Made by a program: the position numbers and the translations under genes. A model generated the notes under the pieces. It had not been told where the DNA came from, did not search any database, and saw nothing but the letters and a program-made list of their open reading frames with translations. DNA of 64,000 bases from Caulobacter sp. (lineage in GTDB: Bacteria > Pseudomonadota > Alphaproteobacteria > Caulobacterales > Caulobacteraceae): the NCBI RefSeq assembly GCF_017744445.1, contig NZ_JAGIBH010000005.1, positions 186,001 to 250,000 of the forward strand, in the 5' to 3' direction. Shown here in pieces: positions 34,002-44,026 of the stretch. The number at the start of each line of letters is the position of its first letter. Position 1 is the stretch's first letter.

Positions 34002-35449
34002 CCGCGCAGGCCCTTGATGTCCTTCGACGTATCGAGCACCGCACCGGCCTCGAAACTGGCGACCGGATAGGCGCAGTAGTCGGCGGCGTAGTAGGCGCTG
34101 GGCCGATGGTTGCCGGAGGCCCCCAGGCCGCCGAACGGCATCGACCCCGCCGCGCCCGTGGTGGGCCGGTTCCAGTTCACCACGCCCGCGCGGATGCGGT
34201 TCAGGAACTGATTCCAACGCTTTGACTCGTTTGAGATAAGTCCCGCCGACAAGCCGTATCGCGTCGCGTTGGCGGCCTTCAGCGCGTCGTCGAAACTGGC
34301 CACGCGGCGCACCTGCAGCCACGGTGCGAACAGTTCCTCGTCGGGCGTGTCGACGCCGGTGACATCGACGAGGCCGGGGGTGACGAAGGCCTCGCTCAAG
34401 CCTTCCACCGCGCCCAGCGACCGGATGCGATCGCCGCCCATGGTGTCGGCGACGGCGCGGGCGGCCTGGGCGGCGCGGGCCGAGATCAGCGGACCCATGA
34501 AGGCCTCGCCCTCGCCGTTCCAGGGTCCGATCGACAGGCGTTCGGCCAAGCCGGCCGTCGCCTCGATCACCCTTCGCCCGAAGGCGTCGTCCGGCACGAT
34601 CAGCCGCCGCGCGCACGAGCAGCGCTGGCCGGTGGTGATGAAGGCCGACTGCACGACCAGGGCCGCGACGGCCTCGGCGTCGTCGGCGTCCCAGACCACC
34701 AGCGGATTGTTGCCGCCCAGCTCCAGGGCCAGGATCACGTCGGGCCGATCGGCGAAGTGGCGGCGGAAGAAGGTCCCGGCCGTGGCCGAGCCGGTGAACA
34801 GCAGGCCGTCGATCGGCTGGTTGATCAGCGCCTGGCCGGTCTCGCGCCCGCCCTGCACCAGGTTGACGACGCCGGCCGGAACGCCCGCCGCCTCCAGCGC
34901 CTCGACCATCAGCTGGCCGGCCAGGGGCGTCTCTTCCGAAGGTTTGAAGACAACCGTGTCGCCCGCCAGCAGCGCCGGCACGATGTGCCCGTTGGGCAGG
35001 TGGCCAGGGAAGTTGAACGGCCCCAGCACCGCCATGACGCCATGCGCCCGGTGGCGCAGCACCGCGCGGCCGAACGGCATGGCGGTCTCGGTGACGCCAG
35101 TGCGCTCGTCATAGGCCTTGATGGAGAGGTCGACCTTGCCGGCCATTGAGCCCAGTTCGGCCTTGGTCTCCCACAGCGCCTTGCCGGTCTCGCGGCTCAG
35201 GGCTTCGGCGAAGGCGGCGGTGCGCTCGACCAGGATCTCCTTGTAGCGGCGCAGGACCGCGATGCGCTCCTCGCGCGGCTGGTCGGCCCAGGCAGGAAAG
35301 GCGCGGTGCGCGGCGGCAACGGCTTCGGCGACATCGGCCTCGGTGGCCGTCGCCTCGCGCCAGACGGCCTCACCGGTCGCCGGATCGGTCGAGACCAGTT
35401 CCGGCCCCTGCCCCGAACGCCACTTGCCGTCGATATAGAGCCCGCTCAT
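33998..35449 (-). CDS. astD: N-succinylglutamate 5-semialdehyde dehydrogenase
   Basis: 483-residue NAD-dependent aldehyde dehydrogenase. Signature segments: FTGSATAGTFFRRHF, the glutamate base in LALELGGNNPLVVWD, and the nucleophile Cys in TTGQRCSCARRL. It oxidises succinylglutamate semialdehyde to succinylglutamate. It overlaps astB (ATGA) downstream and its start overlaps the astA stop by 4 bp. No partner transaminase gene (astC) lies in the operon. Confidence 0.95.
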   Translation of the reverse strand: MSGLYIDGKWRSGQGPELVSTDPATGEAVWREATATEADVAEAVAAAHRAFPAWADQPREERIAVLRRYKEILVERTAAFAEALSRETGKALWETKAELGSMAGKVDLSIKAYDERTGVTETAMPFGRAVLRHRAHGVMAVLGPFNFPGHLPNGHIVPALLAGDTVVFKPSEETPLAGQLMVEALEAAGVPAGVVNLVQGGRETGQALINQPIDGLLFTGSATAGTFFRRHFADRPDVILALELGGNNPLVVWDADDAEAVAALVVQSAFITTGQRCSCARRLIVPDDAFGRRVIEATAGLAERLSIGPWNGEGEAFMGPLISARAAQAARAVADTMGGDRIRSLGAVEGLSEAFVTPGLVDVTGVDTPDEELFAPWLQVRRVASFDDALKAANATRYGLSAGLISNESKRWNQFLNRIRAGVVNWNRPTTGAAGSMPFGGLGASGNHRPSAYYAADYCAYPVASFEAGAVLDTSKDIKGLRG

Positions 35450-36450
35450 GCCTTCACCCGCACCATGTCGCCTTCGTGGACGCCCAGGGCCTGCACCGCG
35501 TCGCGCCCCAGGATCGCGCTCTCGCCATCGACCAGCACCGGCGCGCGCACGGCCCGGAACCTGGCCACCTCGCCTGTGGAGACCAGGGCCTCCTCGCCAA
35601 AGGCGTCCTCACCGATCTTCACGCGCAGGCGCCGCGCCTCGCGCACGGTCTTGATGTCGTCGCGACGCGCCGCGACCGTCGGCCCGGCGTCGAAGATGTC
35701 GATCAAGCCCTGGTAGCGGAAGCCTTCGGTCTCCAGCATGGCCCGCGCCGCCTCGCCTTCGCGGTGTACGCGGCCCAGCACCTCGCTGGCCTCCTTGGGC
35801 AGCAGCTCGGCATAGATCGGATGGCGCGGCGCCAAGTCGAGAATGAACTGGCCGTCGGTCGAGGCGCTCATCATGTCGGCCTCGTCGAACTCCAGGCGGA
35901 AGAACTTGCTGGCCACGTGGTCCCAGAACGGACAGCCGCCGTCCTCGTCGAACCAGCCCCGCAGCTCGGCCAGCACCATCTCGGCGAAGCGCTGCGGCTC
36001 CAGGCCGATCAGCATGTAGCGCGACTGGGCCAGCAACCGCCCCGCCCCGCCCTTGCGCCGCTCGGGCCGAAGGAACAGCGAGCCCACCTCCGACCAGCCG
36101 GCGCACTCGTTGACCAGCACCAGGGCCCGGTGGTCGAAGCGCTTTTCCAGGGTCGGCGACGATTGGGCCAGGGTCACCACCCGGAACGAGAAATGCGGGC
36201 GCTTGAGCCCCACCCCAGCCTTGACCCCGGCGACGCCGATCACGTCGTTGGCCTCCAGGTCCTCCAGCATCAGGGTGTACCAGGCCTCGGGCGGGGCCAC
36301 GCCGGACTGGAAGCTGGCTTCGGACAAGGCCAGGCGCGCACGCAGGGTCGGCTCGTCCTCGGGCAGGCTGGTGAAGCCGCGCCCGGACAGCACGGCCAGC
36401 TCCATCAGGGCGTCGAAGTCGGGAGAACCGGCGGGACGTACGACCAGCAT
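35446..36450 (-). CDS. astA: Arginine N-succinyltransferase
   Basis: 334 residues, single-chain AstA of the GNAT-like superfamily that transfers succinyl from succinyl-CoA to arginine. It opens MLVVRPAGSPDFDALMELAVLSGRGFTSLP, a family hallmark. Segments GSLFLRPERRKGGAGRLLAQSRYML (CoA loop) and VASKFFRLEFDEADMMSA are also typical. It sits one codon after the M20 hydrolase gene and overlaps astD, so the cluster is one operon. Confidence 0.95.
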   Translation of the reverse strand: MLVVRPAGSPDFDALMELAVLSGRGFTSLPEDEPTLRARLALSEASFQSGVAPPEAWYTLMLEDLEANDVIGVAGVKAGVGLKRPHFSFRVVTLAQSSPTLEKRFDHRALVLVNECAGWSEVGSLFLRPERRKGGAGRLLAQSRYMLIGLEPQRFAEMVLAELRGWFDEDGGCPFWDHVASKFFRLEFDEADMMSASTDGQFILDLAPRHPIYAELLPKEASEVLGRVHREGEAARAMLETEGFRYQGLIDIFDAGPTVAARRDDIKTVREARRLRVKIGEDAFGEEALVSTGEVARFRAVRAPVLVDGESAILGRDAVQALGVHEGDMVRVKA

Positions 36451-37695
36451 TCAGTGAGCCTCCATGGCCGAACGGATCGCTCTGGCGTCGATCTCGCCGC
36501 TGGCCAGTTTCATCAGGATCAGGGCCGAGAGCTGGGCGCGCTCGACGAAGCTTTCGGGAAAGGCGTGCTCGGCCTCGCTGTGGATGTCGCCGCCGCGGAC
36601 GCCCAGGGTGTCGACATTGGGCAGGCCCGAGGCGAACAGGTTGTTACCCTCGCAGACCCCGCCGGACGGCTTCCAGGCGATGTCCTGGCCCAGCAGCGCG
36701 CCGACGTCCTTCACCGCCCCAAACAGCCGTTGCTGGGCGGCGTTGAAGGGCTTGGCGCCGCGGGTGATCATGCCGTGCAGGTGAGCGTGCAGGTCATCGC
36801 CGATCTCGCCGACGATGCGGGCGACCTCGGCTTCGAACCAGGCGGCGGCCTGGGCTTCCGGGAAGCGGACATTGAAGCGCACCACCGCCACGTCCGGCAC
36901 CATGTTCAGCGGCGCGCCGCCGTCGATGCGGGAGACATTGACGGTGACGCCGTCGCGCTGGCCGTTCAGGCCGTGCAGCTTCTCGGCCACGCGCGCCGCG
37001 CCGATCACCGCGTTGCGGCCGGCGGCGAAGTCGCGGCCTGCATGGGCCGCGCGGCCGTGGATGACGATGTGGAAATTGCCCGAGCCCTTGCGCGCCGAGG
37101 CCAGGGCCCCGTCGGCCAGGGCCGGCTCATAGGTCAGGCCGACATGGCCGCGCCGGGCGAAGTCGGCCAGCACGGGTCCCGAGGCGATCGAGCCGATCTC
37201 CTCGTCGGGCGACAGCAGCACGCGGTAGCCGACATTGGCGGCGTCAGGCGATCGCTCGAACGCCTCCAGCGCCGCCAGCATCACCGAGATCCCCCCCTTC
37301 ATGTCGGCGATGCCGGGGCCGTGCAGCGCGCCGTCGGGACGCGTGCGGACCACCTGGAAAGGGCTCGTCTCGGGATAGACGGTGTCGTAGTGGCCGGTCA
37401 GCACGACCTGGACCGGGGCCTCGGGCCGCACCACGACGGCCAACGATGGCGGATGGGCGAACTCGGTCTCGCGGCCGTCGGCGGCGACTTCGCGCGAAGG
37501 CGACAGCGGCACGTCGATCGGCGCGGCCGGCAGGCGCGAGGCCGCGTCGAGCAGGATTTGCCTCTGGCGCTCCAGGCCCGCCAGGTGGCGGCTGCCGGAG
37601 TTTGTCGCGCACCACGCCACGGCGCGGTCGACGATCTGGCCGCCGTCGCGAGCAATGTGCTCCAGAACGGCGCGATCTTCTGAATTGAGACGCAT
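36451..37695 (-). CDS. M20-family metallohydrolase at the head of the ast operon
   Basis: 414-residue dizinc hydrolase of the M20/ArgE-DapE-CPG2 group: metal and base segments TGHYDTVYPE, GIADMKGGISVMLAAL, LSPDEEIGS and GGDIHSEAEHAF are present. In related alphaproteobacteria this protein accompanies AstA/B/D and is annotated only as a hydrolase; I infer it may do the desuccinylation normally done by AstE, the zinc carboxypeptidase absent here. ATG 37695 is preferred with GGAGGA upstream. First gene of the operon; promoter region 37696-37794 holds an ACCTC-N4-GAGGT hairpin. Confidence 0.85.
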   Translation of the reverse strand: MRLNSEDRAVLEHIARDGGQIVDRAVAWCATNSGSRHLAGLERQRQILLDAASRLPAAPIDVPLSPSREVAADGRETEFAHPPSLAVVVRPEAPVQVVLTGHYDTVYPETSPFQVVRTRPDGALHGPGIADMKGGISVMLAALEAFERSPDAANVGYRVLLSPDEEIGSIASGPVLADFARRGHVGLTYEPALADGALASARKGSGNFHIVIHGRAAHAGRDFAAGRNAVIGAARVAEKLHGLNGQRDGVTVNVSRIDGGAPLNMVPDVAVVRFNVRFPEAQAAAWFEAEVARIVGEIGDDLHAHLHGMITRGAKPFNAAQQRLFGAVKDVGALLGQDIAWKPSGGVCEGNNLFASGLPNVDTLGVRGGDIHSEAEHAFPESFVERAQLSALILMKLASGEIDARAIRSAMEAH

Positions 37696-37750
37696 AAAAG
37701 CCGGTCCTCCCTCAGTCACGATAACCAAGGGCCGCGGGTAATTTGTGCTC

Positions 37751-37764
37751 ACCTCCGCAGAGGT
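37751..37764. other. Small hairpin between tamB and the ast operon
   Basis: ACCTC-CGCA-GAGGT, a perfect 5-bp inverted repeat downstream of tamB and upstream of the M20 gene, both leftward. Too short to separate an operator from a terminator. Confidence 0.3.
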
Positions 37765-37794
37765 AACCGGTCGCCCGCGCAACAGCCTTGCCTC

Positions 37795-40700
37795 TTAGTA
37801 GTCCTTTCTCCAGCGAACGGAAAGCTTCGCGTCGTTCTGGCCGCCGATGCGGGAGACCAGCGACAGGGTCCGGCGAATCCGCCACTCGACCTGCGCGGCG
37901 GGGCCTTCGCGGCCGCCGCCGATGATCTCGACATAGACGTCGTCGGTCACGTACTTGCCGCCCGACACCGTCATGCCCGTGGCGCTCTCGGCGAAGGCCA
38001 GGCGGTCCAGGCGCGCGAAGCTGCGCAGGTTGCCGATCACGTCGAAGCCGCCGCCGCCGGCCAGCGACGCCAGGGCCGAGGCGAGCTGGGCGGCCTCGAT
38101 CGGCGACAGCTGGGCCGCCGACGAGCCGAACAACACCTGGCTCAGCACCTCGTCGCTGGGCAGTTCGGGCTTGGAAGTCAGGGTGATCTCCGGCTTGGCC
38201 GCCGTGCCCTGGATCCGCACCACCGCCGTCAGGGACGCGTCCTCGCGGGTGGCCGACAGATCCAGGCGGATGCGGTCCAGCTGGCTGGACAGGTAGACCG
38301 TGCCGTCGTCGTCGAACTCGAAGCGCTTGCCGGCGAAATCGTATTCGCCGCGCACCACGCGGGCGACGCCGCTCAGCGACGGGGCCAGCGAGGTGCCGCC
38401 GACATGGGCGTCCAGCGACAGCTCGACGTCCAGGCCGCGGCCGCGCACGAACACCCGGCGGGGCGCCTTCAGGTCCAGGTCCAGGATCATGCCGCCGGTG
38501 GTCGGACGGCGCTGCAGGCCCTGGTCCAGGTCCGACGGGCGGTTGCGCTCGATGACGTCCATGGCCACGACGCCGACCGGGGTCTTGCTCTGGGCCGAAA
38601 CGTCGGCGCGGTCGATGGTCACCGCGCCGGCCAGCTTGATCTTGCCGTCGGCCGAGCGGTTGACGGTCGCCTGGCCCGTGGCCACGGCCGAGGCCAGGTC
38701 GTTGTCGATCAAGCGGAAGCCCTTGAGGTCCAGCTTGAAGCTGCCGACGCCGTCACGGGCCAGGCTGATGCGGCCCGCGCCCGAGATCGAACCGCCCTGC
38801 CCGTCTTCGCCGATGGCCTGGCTGACGTCGATGGCGTTGTCGGCCATGGCCGAGCGCAGGGTGACGTTCTTCAGGCGCAGGCCCGTCTGGCCGTCCTCGA
38901 AGCCGCCATTGTCCAGCGTGGCCGAACCCAGCAGGCGCGGATCGGCCAGGGTGCCGCCGATGGTGGCCTGCAAATTGATGCGACCCGACAGTGAGCGGTC
39001 GGCGCCCATCAGGAGGTTCCACAGCGGCTTGATCTCGCCCTGGGCCGAGAAACGGCCCTGCACGCCGCGCTTCTTGTTGATCGACAGGCTGAGCGGCTTG
39101 GCCGAGGCCTCGACCGGCAGCACCAGATTGGCGTCGGCCTTCAGGCCCTGGCGGTTGTCGCCGTCGGCCACGATGGTCAGCGTGCTGTCGTTCAACTCGC
39201 CATGGATCTTGGCGTCCAGCGACTGCTCGATCTTGGCTCCGCGCTCGCGGGCGTTGGCCAGGCGCAGGTCGAAGTCGCCGGTCAGGGTCTCGCCCTGGCC
39301 GCGCAGGTTGATGGAGCCGTCGATATCGCCGTCCAGGTCGGGGTTGAAGGCGGTGATGGCCACGCCGTCCAGCTCAGCCTTTAGCATGGCCGTGGCCCCG
39401 CCCAGGTCGGCGTCGATATCGGCGCGGCCCTTGTCGATGGCCAGGCGCAGGCGAGCCTGGGTCGGGCCGTCGCCGAAATGCACCTTGGCGGTCTCGCGAG
39501 TCTTGATCTCGGTGCGGCCCATGCGGCCGGACGCGTCCAGCGCCAGGTCGTAGGCCTTGCCCACCTGGGCCAGCTGGCCCGTGCCGCCGATGCGCCAGCG
39601 GCCGCCGGGCGCGTCGCCCCGCGCGTCGATCGACAGCGGCAGGCGCGCCAGCGGGCCGTCGGCCTTGATCCGCGCCGCGCGCACCTTCCACGAGCCGAAA
39701 GCGACCTCCTCGGCGGTCAGGTCCAAGGTCGCCGCCGCCGAACCGCCGCCGGGCGCGTCGACCAGCTTGGCCGAGCCCTTGACCTGGCCTTGCGGCAGGA
39801 AAGCGCCGGGACCGACGGCCAGGGTCAGGTCGGCGGTGGCCGGCAGGCCGTCGCGCAGGCTCATCGCGCCCTTCGCTTTCGCGCCTCCAGCGTCGACGTC
39901 CAGCTCGGACAGCTCGATGCCGCCCGGCGAGAAGCGGAAGGCCGTGCGGCCGCGCGCCGGGCCGTACTGGCTGTCGGCTTGCAGGGCCGCGACACCGTCG
40001 GTGGCGTTGGGACCGCGCGCGAAGGTCAGGGTCAGGTGGGCCTTGGTCAGGGGCAGGCGCGGCAGGTCGATGCTGTCGAAGTCGGCGTTCAGCTGGGCCT
40101 GCGGTGCGGCCAACGTGCCGCCTACGTGGCCGTCGCCCGCCGCCTTGCCGGCGATCTCGACCGGACCGGCGACGAACGGGCCCGTGGCGGTCCAGTCCAG
40201 CTTGAAGTCCAGACCCAGCGCCTTGGCGACGGTCATCTTGCCCGAGGACTTCAGGCTGGCGTTGGTCCCGTCCAGCTTGGCGTCGGAGATGCTCAGCACC
40301 CCGTCGTTCCAGGCGCCCTTGCCCGTCAGGCGCGGCGTCGCGCCCAGCAAACGGTCGATCTCGGCATAGCCCGTGGCGAAGTTGGCGGCGCGGCTGTCGA
40401 CCGTGAAGCTCCACGGACGATTGGCGAAGCTGGACGCGGTCCACTTGGCCAGCAGCGAGCCCTTCGCGCCCTGCCGCACCGGCCCCATGCTGGCCACGCG
40501 CATCTCGCCGTCGAACGACAGCCCGCCCAGCACGCCGCGTTCGCCCTTGCCGGTGACGACCAGGTTCGGCGCGTCGATGCGGGCCGCCTTGATCAGGAAG
40601 CGACCGCCCTTGACCCGGGCGCCTTCGAAGGTCGCCTTGGGGCTGGAGCCCAGCAGGGCCAACAAGCCCGTGCCGCCGCCGCCCGACGAGGTCGCGGCGG

Positions 40701-42000
40701 CCTTGATCTCCAGCTCACCCTTGGCCCAGCGGACCATGGCCGGCCCCTTGGCGCGCTTGAGGCGGTAGCCCAGCAGCTCCAGGTCGGCGACGTCGACATC
40801 GCCCTCGACCGAGAAACCGCCCTGCTCCAGGCGGAACACGCCGTCGGCCAGGCCCCGGCCCATCTGCGGGATGGTGACGATGCGCTTCAGCGCGGCGACC
40901 TGGGCGGTGAAGGCGATGCCGTCCGGTCCCGTGCGCTTCTTGGCCAGGTCGGCCAGGCCGTGGCCTTGCAGAGTCAGGTTCTGGGCGCGGATGTCCAGGT
41001 TCAGGTTCGACAGGCCGTCCTTGGTGGCCTTCTTGCCGTCGAGAGTAAAGTTGGCCTCGGGGCCGAACATCTTCTCCAGTCGCTGGGTCCAGCGCGAAGC
41101 GCCCAGGTCCAGCCGGCCGCGCGCCGAGCCGCCCTGCTCATTCCAGGCCCCGTCCGCTTGCAGCGGCGTCGTATTGCCCGAGCGCGCCAGGACGTTGAAC
41201 GCCGCCCGGCTGAGCGTGCCGTCGGCCTTGGCCTTGAGGTCGAAGGTCCGGTCGGCGGCCAGGCCCAGGGCGCCGGCGATGGCGCCGCCATTGGCCTCGG
41301 TAGCGTCGGCCTTCAGGTGCAGGGTCTGCGTGCGGCCCAGGTCGAAGTCGAGGTTCAGGTGGTCGCCGACATGCAGGCGCGAGGCGACGGCCAGCTTGCC
41401 CTTGTGCCCGCCCTGCCGCGCCATCTCGTAGTCGCCGCCGACGTCGAAGTCGCCTTCGCGACCGCTGAACGCGGCTCGGGTGATCAGCCGGAACTTGAAG
41501 GCGTCCAGGTCCACCGACACCGGCGCGGCGCCGGACTTGGGCCCCTTGGGCGTCATGGTCGGACGGCGCAGGACGATGACGTCGCGGGCGTCGATGCGCT
41601 CGGCGTGGAAGCGGCGGCCGAACAACTCGGTTGGACGCCAAGCGACGCGCAGGTCGTGGGCCTCCAGCCAGACGCCCTTCTCGTCGGTGATGGTCAGCCG
41701 GCGGACGCCGAAGTCCTTCCAGATGTCGCCCGACAGGCCCTCGATGTGCAGCTTGCCGATCCGGCCCAGCTTCAGGCCCGAGGCGCGGGCCTCCAGGAAC
41801 AGGCGTCCTTGCGGCGTGATGGGGGCCAGGCGCAGGCCGCCGGCCATGAGGATCAGGATGCCGGCCAGGATCGCCGCGGCGATCAGCACCGCGCCGCCCC
41901 AGCCGATCTTCTTGGCGACCTTCACCGCGGCCTCGCCCGTCGCCTCGGCGGCGTGGGTGACGGCTTCCGTCAGGTCAGGCTTGTCCTGCTCCTGGCTCAA
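37795..42000 (-). CDS. tamB: Translocation and assembly module subunit TamB (DUF490)
   Basis: 1401 residues. A basic/acidic cytoplasmic lead and one membrane helix (about 37-58, VLIAAAILAGILILMAGGL) are followed by a very long repetitive beta-rich domain (AsmA-like N-terminal part and DUF490 C-terminal end with the conserved FGRPSWDVSG-like region replaced here by a similar GGKYVTDDVYVEIIGG). TamB bridges inner and outer membrane and moves phospholipid and assists some outer-membrane protein insertion. It overlaps the tamA gene by 4 bp, as in most proteobacteria. Confidence 0.93.
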   Translation of the reverse strand: MSQEQDKPDLTEAVTHAAEATGEAAVKVAKKIGWGGAVLIAAAILAGILILMAGGLRLAPITPQGRLFLEARASGLKLGRIGKLHIEGLSGDIWKDFGVRRLTITDEKGVWLEAHDLRVAWRPTELFGRRFHAERIDARDVIVLRRPTMTPKGPKSGAAPVSVDLDAFKFRLITRAAFSGREGDFDVGGDYEMARQGGHKGKLAVASRLHVGDHLNLDFDLGRTQTLHLKADATEANGGAIAGALGLAADRTFDLKAKADGTLSRAAFNVLARSGNTTPLQADGAWNEQGGSARGRLDLGASRWTQRLEKMFGPEANFTLDGKKATKDGLSNLNLDIRAQNLTLQGHGLADLAKKRTGPDGIAFTAQVAALKRIVTIPQMGRGLADGVFRLEQGGFSVEGDVDVADLELLGYRLKRAKGPAMVRWAKGELEIKAAATSSGGGGTGLLALLGSSPKATFEGARVKGGRFLIKAARIDAPNLVVTGKGERGVLGGLSFDGEMRVASMGPVRQGAKGSLLAKWTASSFANRPWSFTVDSRAANFATGYAEIDRLLGATPRLTGKGAWNDGVLSISDAKLDGTNASLKSSGKMTVAKALGLDFKLDWTATGPFVAGPVEIAGKAAGDGHVGGTLAAPQAQLNADFDSIDLPRLPLTKAHLTLTFARGPNATDGVAALQADSQYGPARGRTAFRFSPGGIELSELDVDAGGAKAKGAMSLRDGLPATADLTLAVGPGAFLPQGQVKGSAKLVDAPGGGSAAATLDLTAEEVAFGSWKVRAARIKADGPLARLPLSIDARGDAPGGRWRIGGTGQLAQVGKAYDLALDASGRMGRTEIKTRETAKVHFGDGPTQARLRLAIDKGRADIDADLGGATAMLKAELDGVAITAFNPDLDGDIDGSINLRGQGETLTGDFDLRLANARERGAKIEQSLDAKIHGELNDSTLTIVADGDNRQGLKADANLVLPVEASAKPLSLSINKKRGVQGRFSAQGEIKPLWNLLMGADRSLSGRINLQATIGGTLADPRLLGSATLDNGGFEDGQTGLRLKNVTLRSAMADNAIDVSQAIGEDGQGGSISGAGRISLARDGVGSFKLDLKGFRLIDNDLASAVATGQATVNRSADGKIKLAGAVTIDRADVSAQSKTPVGVVAMDVIERNRPSDLDQGLQRRPTTGGMILDLDLKAPRRVFVRGRGLDVELSLDAHVGGTSLAPSLSGVARVVRGEYDFAGKRFEFDDDGTVYLSSQLDRIRLDLSATREDASLTAVVRIQGTAAKPEITLTSKPELPSDEVLSQVLFGSSAAQLSPIEAAQLASALASLAGGGGFDVIGNLRSFARLDRLAFAESATGMTVSGGKYVTDDVYVEIIGGGREGPAAQVEWRIRRTLSLVSRIGGQNDAKLSVRWRKDY

Positions 42001-43781
42001 AAGCTTTGCCCGATGCTGAGATAGATCTGGAAGGCCGGGTCGCCCTTGCGGCGGCCCAGCGGGGCGGCGATGTCGGCGCGGATGGGGCCAAAGCCCAGGT
42101 CATAGCGGATGCCGAAGCCCGCGCCGGCTCGGAAGTCCTCGCGGCGCGGGGTCTTGTCGCTGCCGATGGCGCCGGCGTCGATGAAGGCCACGCCGCTCCA
42201 TTTCGAGGTGATCTTCTGGCGCAGCTCGAACGAGGTCTCGACCAGCGAGACGCCGCCTTGGGGCGTGTTGTCGGTCAGACGCGGGCCAATGGCCTGGTAG
42301 GCATAGCCGCGCACCGAGCCGCCGCCGCCGGCGAAGAAGCGCCGGGAGGCCGGCACCTCGGGGATGCCGCCGCCGACGATGGCGCCCAGCTTGACCCGGC
42401 TGGCCAGCACCGTGCTCGCCCCCTTGCCGAACGGCAGGTAGATCGAGCCCTGGGTGGTCAGCTTGAGGTACGGCAGGGTCGTGTCGCCGACCACGTAGGT
42501 CGGCTCGCCCCGGGCCTCCAGGCGCCAGCCGCGCTTGGGATCCAGGATGTTGTCCGAGAAGTCCCAGGCATAGGCCGCTAACCCTGCGAAGGTCGCCAGG
42601 TTCAGCCTGCGGCCGGCGATCGAGCCGTTGCGGCTGATCTGTTCCTTGGTCTGGGACAGGTCCAGCGACATGCCGAAGGTGCGGTAGGACGTGGTCTGCC
42701 GCCGCTTCGTCAGGTCGACCCCGACCGTGGCGCCGGTTTCGTTATAGGCGTCGGTGTCGTTGCGGAAGACCGAGCTGTTCAGCTTCAGGGTCTGCTGCGG
42801 CCGCCGCCAGTGCGGCAGCGAGATTTCCGCGCCCAGGCGCTGCTCCAGCTTGGCCAGGCGCAGAGCATAGGTGGTGGTGTCGGCGCGCTTGAGACGGTTG
42901 TAGCGGCTCCAGCGGACGTCGAAACCCGTGCCCTCGCTGGTCGAATAGCCGGCGCTGGTTTCGATGGTGCGCGAGCGGCGGTCGGCCAGGGTGACGACAA
43001 CCGGACGCAAACCGTCGGGCGTCGCCTTCTCCGGCCCGGCCAGCGAGACCGAGATCGAGTCGTAGACGCTGGTGTCGCGCAGGCGGCGCTCCAGCTCGGC
43101 CACGTCCTCGGGATCGTAGACGTCGGCGGTTTTCCAGGGGGCCAGGTGCGAGACCCAAGCCGGATTGGTCCGCCCCTTGGTCACGACCTCGACGCCGTCC
43201 ATGTGCACCAGGCTGCCCGAGGCGATCTTGAAGGCCGGGCGCAGGGTGTGGTCTGCGTGGTCGACAATGACCTCGCGCGGCTCGGCGGCGGCGTCGGCAT
43301 AGCCCAGCTTGGCCACCTGGGCGACGATGCGGCCCTCGGCGCCGACAACGTCGGCCGCGCGGCCGGGCTCGCCCTGGGTCAGGCGCATGGAGGCGGCGGC
43401 GCGCTGGCGTGTGCCTTCGTCGGGCGGCGTCCCCGACCAGTCGATGCGTGGATCGGCGATGACGAAGGCCGGACCCGGCGTAATCTTGACCACCGCGCGC
43501 GGCGGCTCGCCGTCCAGGACGTCGGGTTCGACGGTGTAGGCGTAGTAGCCCTCGGCGCGCAGCACGGCGATGGCGTCCTCGCCGGCCTGTCGGGCGCGGC
43601 GGCGGGCTTCGGCGCGGCTTTGGGCTGGATGCTTGGATTCGGTCAGGGCGAGCCGAATGGCCTCCCGCAGGGCCTTGTCTTCGACGCCTTGGATCTGGGC
43701 CATCGGCTCGTCGGCGCGGGCAGCCGTCGCCACCAGCAAAGTCACCGCCGTCAAAGCCAGGGAGGTCCGCCCAAGCACCAA
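41997..43781 (-). CDS. tamA: Translocation and assembly module subunit TamA (Omp85 family)
   Basis: 594 residues with a signal peptide (SLALTAVTLLVATAARA), three POTRA-like domains (about 25-270) and a 16-strand barrel. The barrel carries the Omp85 motif GGGGSVRGYAYQ near residue 488 and ends in a C-terminal aromatic (SIGQSF). It is the outer-membrane partner of TamB. The start is TTG at 43781 or GTG at 43778; the choice does not change the signal peptide. Tandem with tamB. Confidence 0.93.
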   Translation of the reverse strand: MVLGRTSLALTAVTLLVATAARADEPMAQIQGVEDKALREAIRLALTESKHPAQSRAEARRRARQAGEDAIAVLRAEGYYAYTVEPDVLDGEPPRAVVKITPGPAFVIADPRIDWSGTPPDEGTRQRAAASMRLTQGEPGRAADVVGAEGRIVAQVAKLGYADAAAEPREVIVDHADHTLRPAFKIASGSLVHMDGVEVVTKGRTNPAWVSHLAPWKTADVYDPEDVAELERRLRDTSVYDSISVSLAGPEKATPDGLRPVVVTLADRRSRTIETSAGYSTSEGTGFDVRWSRYNRLKRADTTTYALRLAKLEQRLGAEISLPHWRRPQQTLKLNSSVFRNDTDAYNETGATVGVDLTKRRQTTSYRTFGMSLDLSQTKEQISRNGSIAGRRLNLATFAGLAAYAWDFSDNILDPKRGWRLEARGEPTYVVGDTTLPYLKLTTQGSIYLPFGKGASTVLASRVKLGAIVGGGIPEVPASRRFFAGGGGSVRGYAYQAIGPRLTDNTPQGGVSLVETSFELRQKITSKWSGVAFIDAGAIGSDKTPRREDFRAGAGFGIRYDLGFGPIRADIAAPLGRRKGDPAFQIYLSIGQSF

Positions 43782-44026
43782 ATCACGTTACCCCGCGCAA
43801 AGCGCCCCCGCCCCTGCTGTAGTCTGGGGTTTGCTCCGTGTCACGATCGGAAATGCAACGAACTTGACCCTAGCCGCGCTTCTCAAAGCGAGCGATCGGC
43901 GCCCAAATGCTGGGCAGTCGTGCGCATCTTCGCGGCGAACGACGAATCCGCCGCGCGAGACGCTTGCAACGCTCTAGAGTCGGGACGACGCGCCGCCTCC
44001 AGCGACGCGTCCAAAGCAATGAGAAC

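Noticed and set aside
35146-37683. Plus-strand open frame of about 845 codons over the ast operon
   Set aside because: Antisense to astD, astA and the M20 gene; low-complexity Arg/Gln/His-rich product.
39478-42024. A long plus-strand open frame (over 800 codons) opposite tamB
   Set aside because: Long antisense frames are expected in a high-GC genome; amino acid composition is Arg/Gly/Ala/Gln-rich with no family match, and tamB on the other strand is certain.
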